Of a DNA stretch of 54,240 bases, positions 47,046 to 54,240 are shown one piece after another. The translations under genes and the position numbers were made by a program. The stretch is from NCBI GenBank assembly GCA_964447155.1, contig CAYURM010000021.1, positions 1 to 54,240 on the forward strand. The letters run 5' to 3'. The notes under the pieces were generated by a model that did no database searches, was not told where the DNA came from, and worked only from the letters and a program-made list of their open reading frames with translations. Within the stretch, counting starts at the first letter, position 1; each line of letters opens with the position of its first letter. This stretch comes from SMBSF63 sp034003545 (GTDB taxonomy: Bacteria; Chloroflexota; Anaerolineae; Anaerolineales; Anaerolineaceae).

Positions 47046-48461
47046 ATGACGAAAAAAAGAAAGACGATTATTATTATTGTTTCTGTTGTGATTGTGCTGG
47101 CGGTTGCTGCGTTTTTTGTGGCCAATCAAGCACAGAAGTCGAATGCAGCCAACGCTGCATTTGAGACGGTGACACTGGAGCGCGGCGAGCTGATCGCGTA
47201 TGTGGGGGCAACTGGCACGGTGCGCGCCAACCAGACTGCCCAGTTAACCTGGCAGACCAGCGGGCGCATCGAGAATATTTACGTTGAATTGGGTGAGGAA
47301 GTCCAGGCCAGTCAAGTGCTGGCCGACCTGGCACAATCTTCGCTGCCGCAGTCGGTGATTCTGTCGCAAGCAGAACTGTTTTCGGCAAAGAAAGCTTTAG
47401 AGATGCTGCAAGACTCTGATTCTGCACGCGCTGCGGCACAATTGACGCTGGCGCAGGCGCAGATCGCTTATAACAATGCGGTGGAAGACCGCGAGAGTTA
47501 CGATTACCGTCGTGCCAGCGAAAATACGCTGGACGGTCTGCGGGCGAATTATATTCTGGCACAGGATGCCGTAGAGCGGGCCGAAGAATTATATGGCTGG
47601 GTGGAAGACAGCGCCGAAGATGAGCCCAACCGGGCGATGGCACTCTCTCAGCTTTCGCAGGCGCGCAAGAATCGCGACCGCGCCCTGGCAAACCTGAATT
47701 ATGCGATGAGCAAACCAGATCCGGAAGATGTTGAGCGGGCGGATGCCCAGGTCGACGTGGCGCTGGCCCAGCTGGAAGATGCCAAACGTGAGGTGGAACG
47801 GCTGAAAGGCGGGGTCGACCCGGAGGAGATTGCTGCCGCGGAAGCGCGTGTGGCGGCGATTGAAGCGACCTTGTCCTACAAGCAGCTGGAAGCGCCATTT
47901 GCCGGAACGGTTACCCAAATTAATGCCAAGGTTGGTGATCAGGTGGCGCCGGGAACGCTTTCCTTCCGGGTGGATGATAGCTCGCGCTTGCTGGTGGATA
48001 TTAATGTTCCTGAGGTGGATATCAATCAGGTGGAGGTGGATCAGCCGGTGAAGATGAGCTTTGATGCCATTTTGGGCGATGATTTTTCCGGCAAAGTAAT
48101 TGAGGTTGCCCGGGTAGGAACCGTTTCTCCCAACGGTGTGGATTTTCGGGTGACGGTTGAAATCGACCGGGAGGTTTGCGAAACCTGTGATATCCGCCCC
48201 GGCATGACAGCTGCAGTGAACATTGTGGTGGAAAAGCTGGCGAATGTACTCCTGGTTCCCAATCGGGCCGTGCGGTTTGAAGAAGGCAGCCGGGTTATTT
48301 ATGTCCTGGGAAAGAGCGGGATGCCTGAAGCGATGAAAATCGAGATTGGCGGTACTTCGGATGCGTACAGTGAAGTGCTGAGCGGCGATGTGCAGGAAGG
48401 CGATGTGGTCGTGTTGAATCCGCCGCGCACATTCAGCCCTCCCGGAATGATGGGACAGTGA
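47046..48461 (+). CDS. MacA/HlyD-type efflux adaptor protein
   Basis: A 471-residue membrane-fusion/adaptor protein. Residues 5-27 form an N-terminal membrane anchor. A biotinyl-lipoyl-like half (TLERGELIAYVGATGTVRA, and later YKQLEAPFAGTVTQINAKVG) brackets a long coiled-coil hairpin (residues about 95-275; rich in Ala, Glu, Leu and Gln), followed by beta-barrel segments. It would link the inner-membrane MacB-type pump to the cell surface. In a monoderm-like envelope such adaptors still act in peptide or antibiotic export. GAGGTGGAAAG precedes the ATG; a longer frame from 46971 is rejected. Next gene after 6 bp. Confidence 0.92.
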   Translation: MTKKRKTIIIIVSVVIVLAVAAFFVANQAQKSNAANAAFETVTLERGELIAYVGATGTVRANQTAQLTWQTSGRIENIYVELGEEVQASQVLADLAQSSLPQSVILSQAELFSAKKALEMLQDSDSARAAAQLTLAQAQIAYNNAVEDRESYDYRRASENTLDGLRANYILAQDAVERAEELYGWVEDSAEDEPNRAMALSQLSQARKNRDRALANLNYAMSKPDPEDVERADAQVDVALAQLEDAKREVERLKGGVDPEEIAAAEARVAAIEATLSYKQLEAPFAGTVTQINAKVGDQVAPGTLSFRVDDSSRLLVDINVPEVDINQVEVDQPVKMSFDAILGDDFSGKVIEVARVGTVSPNGVDFRVTVEIDREVCETCDIRPGMTAAVNIVVEKLANVLLVPNRAVRFEEGSRVIYVLGKSGMPEAMKIEIGGTSDAYSEVLSGDVQEGDVVVLNPPRTFSPPGMMGQ

Positions 48462-48467
48462 GATCAA

Positions 48468-49154
48468 ATGGATGACTTTGTCATTGAAGTAGAGAATGTA
48501 AAGAAAATTTACCAGATGGGTTTGGTGGAAGTGCGTGCCCTGGACGGGGTTACCTTTCATGTGCGCCGCGGGGAAGTTGTGGCGATCATGGGCCCCTCCG
48601 GCGCGGGCAAGTCGACCATCATGAATATTCTGGGCTGTTTGGACCGTCCCACTGAGGGCGAATATACCCTGGATGGAGAGCCAGTATCTCAGTTGGATGA
48701 TGATCAGCTTGCTGATATCCGCAACCGCAAAGTGGGGTTTGTGTTTCAGAGTTTCATGCTGCTGCCGCGCCAGACGGCGCTGGCCAATGTGGGGCTGCCG
48801 ATGCGTTATGCCGGGGTTGCGTCGAAAGAGCGCCATGAACGTGCCAGGAAATCCCTGGAATCCGTTGGTCTGGGAGATCGGATCACGCATAAACCAACCG
48901 AGCTTTCCGGCGGTCAGCAGCAGCGTGTGGCGGTTGCGAGGGCACTGGTCAATGATCCGGCCATTATTATGGCGGATGAACCAACTGGCAACCTGGATTC
49001 AAAATCTGGCAGGGAGATCATGGAACTGCTGCTGAAATTGAACCGCGAGCGCGGTACGACGGTGATTGTGATTACCCATGATGAGAAGATTGGCTCACAG
49101 GCACAGCGCGTGATCCGGCTGCGGGATGGCTTATTGGTGGAGAACGGCGCATGA
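48468..49154 (+). CDS. ABC exporter ATPase (MacB/LolD type)
   Basis: A 228-residue ATPase. Walker A GPSGAGKST at 42-50, Q-loop FVFQSFMLLPRQTALANV, signature LSGGQQQR near 145 and Walker B IIMADEP, then the H-loop TVIVITHD. The length and motifs are those of the LolD/MacB_NBD group. It energises export of a peptide, lipid or drug substrate with the permease encoded next (ATGA overlap, 4 bp). It is the second gene of the exporter operon. No independent promoter is seen. Confidence 0.94.
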   Translation: MDDFVIEVENVKKIYQMGLVEVRALDGVTFHVRRGEVVAIMGPSGAGKSTIMNILGCLDRPTEGEYTLDGEPVSQLDDDQLADIRNRKVGFVFQSFMLLPRQTALANVGLPMRYAGVASKERHERARKSLESVGLGDRITHKPTELSGGQQQRVAVARALVNDPAIIMADEPTGNLDSKSGREIMELLLKLNRERGTTVIVITHDEKIGSQAQRVIRLRDGLLVENGA

Positions 49155-50383
49155 ACATTTTGCAAGCGATATATGAAGCATTGGAAAGCCTGAACGCCAA
49201 CAAAATGCGCTCCGGATTGACGGTGTTAGGGATTGTAATCGGCGTGGGGGCAGTGATTGCGATGCTGGCGGTGGGTCAGGGTGCACAGGATACGATCACC
49301 GGTGAAATCTCGGGGATTGGTACGAATCTGTTGTTTGTGTTTTCCGGCAATTTTAATGAAGAAGTACGCAATGTGCAGCCGTTGACCGTTGGCGATGCAG
49401 AGGCGATTGCTGATCCGTTTCAGGCACCTTCTATATTAGGCGTGGCGCCATCCGTCAGCAAGAACAATGGCGTATTGTCTTTTGCGGGCGAAAATGTGAA
49501 GGCTGAGATTGTGGGCAGCACCCCGGATTATTTCAGTGTGCGCAATTTTGAGCTGAGCGAAGGAGAAATCTTTAACCAGGATCAGGTGCTGGGGCGGGCT
49601 TCGGTAGCCGTGATTGGGGCCGATGTAGCTCAAAATCTGTTTGGCCGGCAGGATGGGATCGTGGGCGAATCGATTCGGATTGAAGGGCAGCCTTTTCGCG
49701 TGATTGGGGTGATTGTGGCCAAAGGCGGCGGAGGCAGCTTTGGCAGCCAGGATAATTTTGTGGTCGTGCCGCTCTCCTCGGCACAGACGCGGTTTGTGCG
49801 CCGCTCCGGGGATACTGTGGATGTGATCTACATGCAGGCGGTCAATGCGGATACCGTCGATTCTGCGGTGTTAGAGGTCGAGGATATTTTACGGGTGCGC
49901 CATCGCATCACCTTTGGCGCGGATGATTTTACCATTTTTACCCAGAAAGATTTTGTGCAGACGGCGCAGTTGATCACCGGTACGTTTACCGTTTTCCTGG
50001 GCGGCGTGGCGGGTATTTCCCTGCTGGTAGGCGGGATTGGCATTATGAATATTATGCTGGTTTCGGTCACGGAGCGCACCAAGGAGATTGGTTTGCGCAA
50101 GGCGCTGGGTGCGCGCAAGCGGGATATCCTGATCCAGTTCCTGACGGAATCGGCTTTGTTGAGCATGTTTGGCGGCCTGATTGGCATTTTGGTTGGATGG
50201 CTGCTGTCGGTAGGCGTCGATGTGATTGCCAAGGCGAACGGTACGCCGCTTAACCCGAGTATCGGTTTGCAGGCTGTTTTGCTGGCAACCCTGTTCTCGG
50301 CGGCGGTGGGCATCTTCTTTGGCATTTATCCCGCTAACCGCGCCGCCGGTCTGGAGCCGGTGGAGGCCTTGCGGCACGAGTAA
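49151..50383 (+). CDS. ABC exporter permease (MacB/FtsX type)
   Basis: A 410-residue permease with one N-terminal helix (SGLTVLGIVIGVGAVIAMLAV), a large exported MacB_PCD domain (residues about 50-265) and three C-terminal helices with the GIGIMNIMLVSVTERTKEIG and LRKALGARKRDI segments of the FtsX fold. It forms the membrane part of the mechanotransmission exporter with the upstream ATPase and adaptor. Regulated probably by the divergent PadR gene. The stop is followed by 186 bp without a clear terminator. The exported substrate is unknown. Confidence 0.94.
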   Translation: MNILQAIYEALESLNANKMRSGLTVLGIVIGVGAVIAMLAVGQGAQDTITGEISGIGTNLLFVFSGNFNEEVRNVQPLTVGDAEAIADPFQAPSILGVAPSVSKNNGVLSFAGENVKAEIVGSTPDYFSVRNFELSEGEIFNQDQVLGRASVAVIGADVAQNLFGRQDGIVGESIRIEGQPFRVIGVIVAKGGGGSFGSQDNFVVVPLSSAQTRFVRRSGDTVDVIYMQAVNADTVDSAVLEVEDILRVRHRITFGADDFTIFTQKDFVQTAQLITGTFTVFLGGVAGISLLVGGIGIMNIMLVSVTERTKEIGLRKALGARKRDILIQFLTESALLSMFGGLIGILVGWLLSVGVDVIAKANGTPLNPSIGLQAVLLATLFSAAVGIFFGIYPANRAAGLEPVEALRHE

Positions 50384-50569
50384 CTGCAGTGTAGAATGTA
50401 TATGTGACTCCACTGCAAAAAGGTGTCTCGATTAGATAAGAAGCAAAAACTTTAGGTAAAATAAAGTTCTGTTCAAACCAAATACCAAACCCCCACAACC
50501 CACAATAACAATTATAGAGACGTCGCTAAGAATATTGACGGAATTGTGACATTACGCCCAGGAGAAAAT

Positions 50570-51271
50570 ATGAAAAATCATCTCAATCATGGTTTTGTCA
50601 TCAAACCAATGGAGCGTATCTTGCCTCTGTGGGTGATCGTAGGCTTGGCGCTCTCAGCCTGTTCCGGAGCCGCTGCCCCAAAAAATCCCCCTTCGACAAT
50701 CGAAAATTTGACCGAACCAGCAGCGGATGCCGTGCCATTGAGAATTGCTCCACAGATTTGCGAAAATGCAGCCGAACCGGGGTTTCCACCTGAAGGATTG
50801 CCTTACCGTCCTTACAACGTTTCGTTCATCGAGGGTGGAACAGTTGAGGATGGGGACTTTCTGTTTGATCTGTGGGTATATTGTTATCCAATGTTGGAAC
50901 CCAACTTGAAGGCCCCGACACCGGAACCCCTGTTGACGATTGTCAAAGGGCTTGGAGTTTATGGAGGATGGTATTATGGCGGCCCCAAAGTCGAGGGATT
51001 TACACAGGACTATTGGGGAATGGAGCCAGAGGTTTTGCGGGTATCAGGCGTTGATGGGCCGCTGTCTGAAGCGAGCACAAGCTACTGTTCTGGGATTAAC
51101 ATGACCCGGGAAGAGCTTGTTGAATTTGTAGAAAGCGGAGAACCTTTCCACTTTCAGATTCGAATAGAAAGTCCAGTTGGTGTTCATGGAGCAGTTTTGG
51201 AATTCAACCTGGAGCCCTCGTTGGAAGGGTATATCCCTATGAATATTACTGTAGCACCATGGGGCAAATAA
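50570..51271 (+). CDS. Lipoprotein of unknown function
   Basis: A 233-residue exported lipoprotein. The lipobox LSAC gives Cys31 after an N-terminal hydrophobic stretch (LPLWVIVGLALSAC). The mature part has no domain I recognise. It carries two Cys near ICENAAEP and YCYPMLEP and a Tyr/Gly-rich YGGWYYGGPKVEGF. The ATG at 50570 follows CAGGAGAAAAT; a start at 50546 is rejected. It lies after the exporter operon and ahead of a decayed secreted-protein gene, both on the plus strand. Confidence 0.8.
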   Translation: MKNHLNHGFVIKPMERILPLWVIVGLALSACSGAAAPKNPPSTIENLTEPAADAVPLRIAPQICENAAEPGFPPEGLPYRPYNVSFIEGGTVEDGDFLFDLWVYCYPMLEPNLKAPTPEPLLTIVKGLGVYGGWYYGGPKVEGFTQDYWGMEPEVLRVSGVDGPLSEASTSYCSGINMTREELVEFVESGEPFHFQIRIESPVGVHGAVLEFNLEPSLEGYIPMNITVAPWGK

Positions 51272-51289
51272 TTCTCAAAAAGGAAACCA

Positions 51290-51600
51290 ATGTCTAAGAA
51301 AGTTAAGTGCTTTGTATTGACTGCATTGACTGTTTTGCTTCTGGGAAGCCTGGCTTTTACAACTTATGAGGTTCCCCCAACCTCACAACCTGATTATATT
51401 CCCTAGAACTGACTGTGACACCTTATGGTCAGACTGTTAGCGGATATCCCTGGCACGCTGGTTGGGATTTGTATATTTCCGGTGGACGACAAGGATCCTA
51501 TTGTCTTCTTGTAGATTGGGGCGATTCTTTTCGCGATTGGGATTCTTGTGGGTATGTTCCTGGAGCACACTATACCATAATACATGACTTCATTTATACA
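51290..51600 (+). pseudogene. Frameshifted and truncated secreted PKD-like gene
   Basis: AAAAAGGAAACCAATG opens a 38-codon frame with a signal-like start (MSKKVKCFVLTALTVLLL) that stops at TAG 51404. The +2 frame continues the protein at once (ELTVTPYGQTVSGYP...), and its GSYCLLVDWGDSF... HYTIIHDF pattern fits a PKD-like beta domain (xDWGDG...HxY). One base lost or gained near 51401 would join the two. The protein-like sequence ends at about 51590, where the antisense DUF3109 gene begins, so the 3' end has been lost as well. A programmed -1 shift at ATTCCCTAG is possible but less likely, given the truncation. Confidence 0.6.
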
Positions 51601-52160
51601 TTGCGCCGCAGACGCTCGTATTTTTCATCCCCCAGAAAAAATCGCAGCTCTTCTTCAAAGGTTTCCAGCAGGAGGATGGGCTGCGGGGCAGGACGCAGAC
51701 AGCTTCCTTCTTCGGCCAGCAACAGCTCGGTTTCATCGATGGTGATGCGGTCTTCGTCGTCCAGATCCAGGGGGTGGAGGATGCAGTAGAAGGGTTTCCA
51801 CTGCCAGGGATGATGGCCGCTGGCTTCGCTGGCAACCTGCAGGGCACACTTATGGTCACTGCGCAGGAAGACGCAGGCGGTGCCGCCATAATGGTCGGGG
51901 GCATCCACCACATCGCTATGTCGCACTCGTCCGCTGGCGGAGAAAGGGTCTGCATCGCGCCGCTCGTCAAACCAGGTCGCGGGGTCTCCCTTGCCGGCGG
52001 GCATGTGCGGGGCAATGCGCTCAGCATTTGCCAGCAGGATTTCCACTTCCTTTTCGTCGATCCACACGCCATACAGACAGCAGGCGGCGCGGCAGTTGTG
52101 CAGCTTGCAGCGCTGCATGGGTTCGGATTGCAGAAGGCGGGGGTTGATTTTCATTTTCAT
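51594..52160 (-). CDS. DUF3109/YkgJ-like cysteine-rich protein
   Basis: A 188-residue cytoplasmic protein. The start CKLHNCRAACCLYGVWI carries four Cys, and later Cys residues in TACVFLRSDHKCALQ and FYCILHPLDL fit DUF3109 (PF11307) and the wider YkgJ-type metal-binding group (zinc or iron-sulfur). No function is established. The ATG at 52160 has no ribosome-binding site (CCCCCC lies upstream), so the start is uncertain; a downstream Met a few codons on, or the MQRCKLHNC start, is possible. Its 3' end abuts the decayed secreted gene. Upstream is a GCTCAGCC-type repeat. Confidence 0.8.
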   Translation of the reverse strand: MKMKINPRLLQSEPMQRCKLHNCRAACCLYGVWIDEKEVEILLANAERIAPHMPAGKGDPATWFDERRDADPFSASGRVRHSDVVDAPDHYGGTACVFLRSDHKCALQVASEASGHHPWQWKPFYCILHPLDLDDEDRITIDETELLLAEEGSCLRPAPQPILLLETFEEELRFFLGDEKYERLRRNV

Positions 52161-52183
52161 GGGGGGAATTCTAACATAGTCGT

Positions 52184-52216
52184 GCAGCGCAGGCTGAGCC
52201 TGTCGAAGCCGGAGCG
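52184..52216. repeat. GCAGGCTGAGCCTGTCGAAGC repeat
   Basis: GCAGCGCAGGCTGAGCCTGT (52184-52203) continuing CGAAGCCGGAGCG. It is a copy of the dispersed repeat also seen near 31186 and 34997 and within the tandem array at 36561-36870. Confidence 0.7.
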
Positions 52217-52288
52217 GTACGGGGGGATGAGGCTTTGAGGGGGGATCCGTCAATCAGTCAAGCCGTTGATCAGGGAGCAGGTTTTTTC

Positions 52289-52488
52289 CTCCCGCAGGTT
52301 TCGGAGTGATTAACGAGGGAGGCTTTCAAGCATTTGGCCTATGACCAGTTTTGCCAAATTCCAACCTGCGGGAGGTTCCCGGCCAGACTAGTTGAAACCT
52401 CCCGCAGGGAAGTGAGCTGTGAGGAGGCAGCAGCGGGAGGGGCAGTGTGGGCCGGAGAGGGTATCGGCTAAACCAATCTGCGGGAGGG
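52289..52488. repeat. Four-part CCTCCCGCAGG repeat element, copy B
   Basis: CCTCCCGCAGG at 52289 and 52399, CCTGCGGGAGG at 52366 and TCTGCGGGAGG at 52478, giving spacings 77, 33 and 79 bp, identical to copy A at 28533-28732. The intervening sequence has diverged, though the first arm's flank (GTTTCGGAG) is kept. It fills much of the gap 52217-52689, which otherwise has only a TACAAT box (52634-52639). Confidence 0.85.
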
Positions 52489-52689
52489 CGCGCGAATTTG
52501 TTGGCGGGAAACACATATTTCTAAATCATCAAAAGCTTTTCTTTGCGACTTTGCGTGAGATTGTATTTTAAAATCCTCCATTGACTGATAAAAAATAGGC
52601 CGACCGGCCAGCGTGGCGGGGTTTGTTTTGCGGTACAATGTGAACGGTGATAATTAGACTATTCTTTTCATAAGAAAGGATTAAAACAA

Positions 52690-54192
52690 ATGAATAATAA
52701 ATGGGAATTATTGAAAGAGCGGCTGGGTGAAATCGCTGATTTGGGGCATATTGAAGCTGTGCTGGGCTGGGATCACCAGACGTATATGCCCCCGCAGGGC
52801 GCGGAAGAACGCGGCAGCCATCTGGCGACCATCGCCCGGATTTCACACGTCAAGTCCACTTCGCCGGAGATTGGCGAGCTGCTGGATGACCTCTCAGGTG
52901 AGGCTGCCAAACTTGACCCTGATTCGGATGATGCCCGCCTGATCAAGGTTACGAAGCGCGGATATGACAAGCGAACCAGGGTTTCGGCGGATTGGGTGGC
53001 TGAATTTGCCCGCATGACCACGGTCGGACAATCTTCCTGGCAGAAAGCGCGCGCCGAGAAGAACTTCACCATCTTCCAGCCTGACCTGGAAAAGATCGTG
53101 GCGCTGCGCCGCCAGTATGCGGATTTCTTTGCGCCGTATGACCATGTCTATGACCCGCTGCTGGATGACTTTGAGCCGGGGATGAAAACCAGTGAAGTGC
53201 AGGAAATCTTCGGCGTGCTGCGTAAGGAACAGGTTGCATTGCTGAAAGAGATCATGGATGCCCCGCAAGTGGATGACAGTTTCTTCAACCAGAATTATCC
53301 CAAGCAGCAGCAGTGGGATTTTGGCGTAGAAGTTGCTACCAAATTTGGCTATGACTGGGAACGCGGCCGTCAGGATGAGGCTGCCCACCCCTTTACGACA
53401 TCGTTTGGACTGAATGATGTGCGCATTACGACGCGCTTTATGGAAGACATGGTTAGTTCTTCCATGTTCAGCACAATGCATGAGGCAGGTCATGGCCTTT
53501 ATGAATTGGGGTTTGACCCGGCCCTGGGCCGCACCCCGCTGGCCGATGGGGCATCGCTTGCGGTGCATGAGTCCCAGTCCCGCATGTGGGAGAACCTGGT
53601 GGGCCGCTCAATGCCTTTCTGGAGTCACTTCTACGGCCGCTTGCAGGAATTTTTCCCGACCCAGTTGCAGGGCGTGACAGTTGAGAAGTTCTACCGCGGC
53701 ATCAACAAGGTAGAGCCGTCCTTCATCCGCGTGGAAGCTGATGAAGCAACGTACAACCTGCACGTGATGCTGCGTTTGGAACTGGAAATTGCTTTGATGG
53801 AAGGATCGCTGGCTGTGGCCGACCTGCCGGAAGCCTGGAACGCGCGCATGCAGGAGTATCTGGGTGTCACCCCGCCGGATGACGCCAAAGGTGTGTTGCA
53901 GGATGTGCACTGGTCGAGCGGATTGATTGGCTACTTCCCGACGTATGCTTTGGGCAATCTGGTTTCGGTGCAGTTGTGGGAGAAGATCAATGAGGATTTG
54001 CCTGACCTGGAAGTACAGATTGCAAAAGGCGAATTTAGCGAACTGTTGGGCTGGCTGCGGAAGAATATTCATCGCCATGGTGCAAAGTTCGAGCCGCAGG
54101 AGCTGGTGAAGAAGGTGACCGGATCGAAGATCGATCCGACCGCATACTTGCGCTACCTGCGCACCAAGTACGGCGAAATTTACAAACTTTAG
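52690..54192 (+). CDS. Carboxypeptidase Taq (M32 family)
   Basis: A 500-residue, almost entirely helical metallocarboxypeptidase. The zinc site HEAGH is at 264-268 (STMHEAGHGLYELG), the third ligand Glu294 is in HESQSRMWEN, and the HPF at 233-235 and the later RVEADEATYNLHV are M32 hallmarks. It removes C-terminal residues from peptides in the cytoplasm. The length is typical for bacterial M32. AAGAAAGGA lies about 10 bases ahead of the ATG. It is monocistronic. The window ends 48 bp after the stop. Confidence 0.95.
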   Translation: MNNKWELLKERLGEIADLGHIEAVLGWDHQTYMPPQGAEERGSHLATIARISHVKSTSPEIGELLDDLSGEAAKLDPDSDDARLIKVTKRGYDKRTRVSADWVAEFARMTTVGQSSWQKARAEKNFTIFQPDLEKIVALRRQYADFFAPYDHVYDPLLDDFEPGMKTSEVQEIFGVLRKEQVALLKEIMDAPQVDDSFFNQNYPKQQQWDFGVEVATKFGYDWERGRQDEAAHPFTTSFGLNDVRITTRFMEDMVSSSMFSTMHEAGHGLYELGFDPALGRTPLADGASLAVHESQSRMWENLVGRSMPFWSHFYGRLQEFFPTQLQGVTVEKFYRGINKVEPSFIRVEADEATYNLHVMLRLELEIALMEGSLAVADLPEAWNARMQEYLGVTPPDDAKGVLQDVHWSSGLIGYFPTYALGNLVSVQLWEKINEDLPDLEVQIAKGEFSELLGWLRKNIHRHGAKFEPQELVKKVTGSKIDPTAYLRYLRTKYGEIYKL

Positions 54193-54240
54193 AACCTATC
54201 CGAAAAATAGTAAAAAGGGTTGAAAAAGGAGACGAAACCT

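Noticed and set aside
47589..48890. A 433-codon minus-strand frame opposite the MacA/MacB-type genes
   Set aside because: Antisense to well-supported genes with correct spacing and start signals; its product is His/Arg-rich without recognisable domains.
1..54240. tRNA or rRNA genes
   Set aside because: No cloverleaf-like palindrome set with a TTCRA loop or CCA end was recognised in any intergenic gap; a tRNAscan run would settle this.

Overview
The window reads as a chromosomal stretch of a free-living bacterium, most like Chloroflexota class Anaerolineae. This is inferred from gene content and style and was not tested by any search. Pointers are single-gene or short operons on both strands, tandem GT-C membrane glycosyltransferases, a DUF2089/SHOCT pair, lipoproteins with lipoboxes, Cys-rich zinc-ribbon and radical SAM proteins, and many short palindromic repeats between genes. 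There is no integrase, transposase, phage, plasmid or CRISPR signature and I found no tRNA or rRNA. It is ordinary chromosome with a repeat-rich intergenic landscape.

Layout. 0-6.1 kb: a small membrane protein, a secreted 46-residue-repeat protein, and a four-gene minus-strand nucleoside-type (BMP family) ABC importer operon. 6.3-9.3 kb: a WD40 gene remnant, OsmC and metallo-beta-lactamase-fold genes, and a convergent MFS transporter. 9.5-14.1 kb: a respiratory-looking module of a membrane-anchored pentaheme cytochrome c with EF-hand-like loops, a ferric-reductase/NADPH-oxidase type transmembrane flavoprotein and a CcmF-type haem lyase. 14.2-19.1 kb: a methyltransferase, a 28-residue membrane microprotein missed by normal length cut-offs, and a 1100-residue PAS/GAF/GGDEF diguanylate cyclase. 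19.2-21.1 kb: a DtxR-family metal regulator with its own operator, translationally coupled to an AmmeMemoRadiSam radical SAM enzyme. 21.4-29.5 kb: a beta-propeller lipoprotein, DegV, two tandem GT-C glycosyltransferases and a HAD hydrolase.

29.9-36.3 kb: a site-2 protease, a D-hydroxyacid dehydrogenase plus D-threonine-aldolase/D-serine-dehydratase-like pair, divergent from an S-adenosylhomocysteine hydrolase-like gene, a YdeI-type small protein and a DNA-modification-type radical SAM gene with a consensus promoter and apparently leaderless mRNA. 36.4-38.7 kb: a MITE-like palindrome, a 15-bp tandem array, and a lipoprotein with a long folded 5' leader. 38.6-46 kb: the DUF2089/SHOCT pair, two tandem MFS paralogues, rhomboid protease coupled to guanylate kinase, an FmdB zinc ribbon and a HExxH peptidase-like protein. 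46-54.2 kb: a PadR regulator and membrane partner divergent from a MacA/MacB-type efflux operon, a lipoprotein, a decayed secreted-protein gene, a DUF3109 protein and an M32 carboxypeptidase.

The observations I would chase first are the pentaheme cytochrome/flavoreductase/CcmF module, the 28-residue microprotein transcription unit at 15.15-15.57 kb, the two copies of a four-part repeat with identical internal spacing (28.5 and 52.3 kb), the structured leader at 38.1-38.37 kb, the leaderless radical SAM gene at 35.17 kb, and the family of palindromes with conserved TGTAGTAA-like flanks but different cores.
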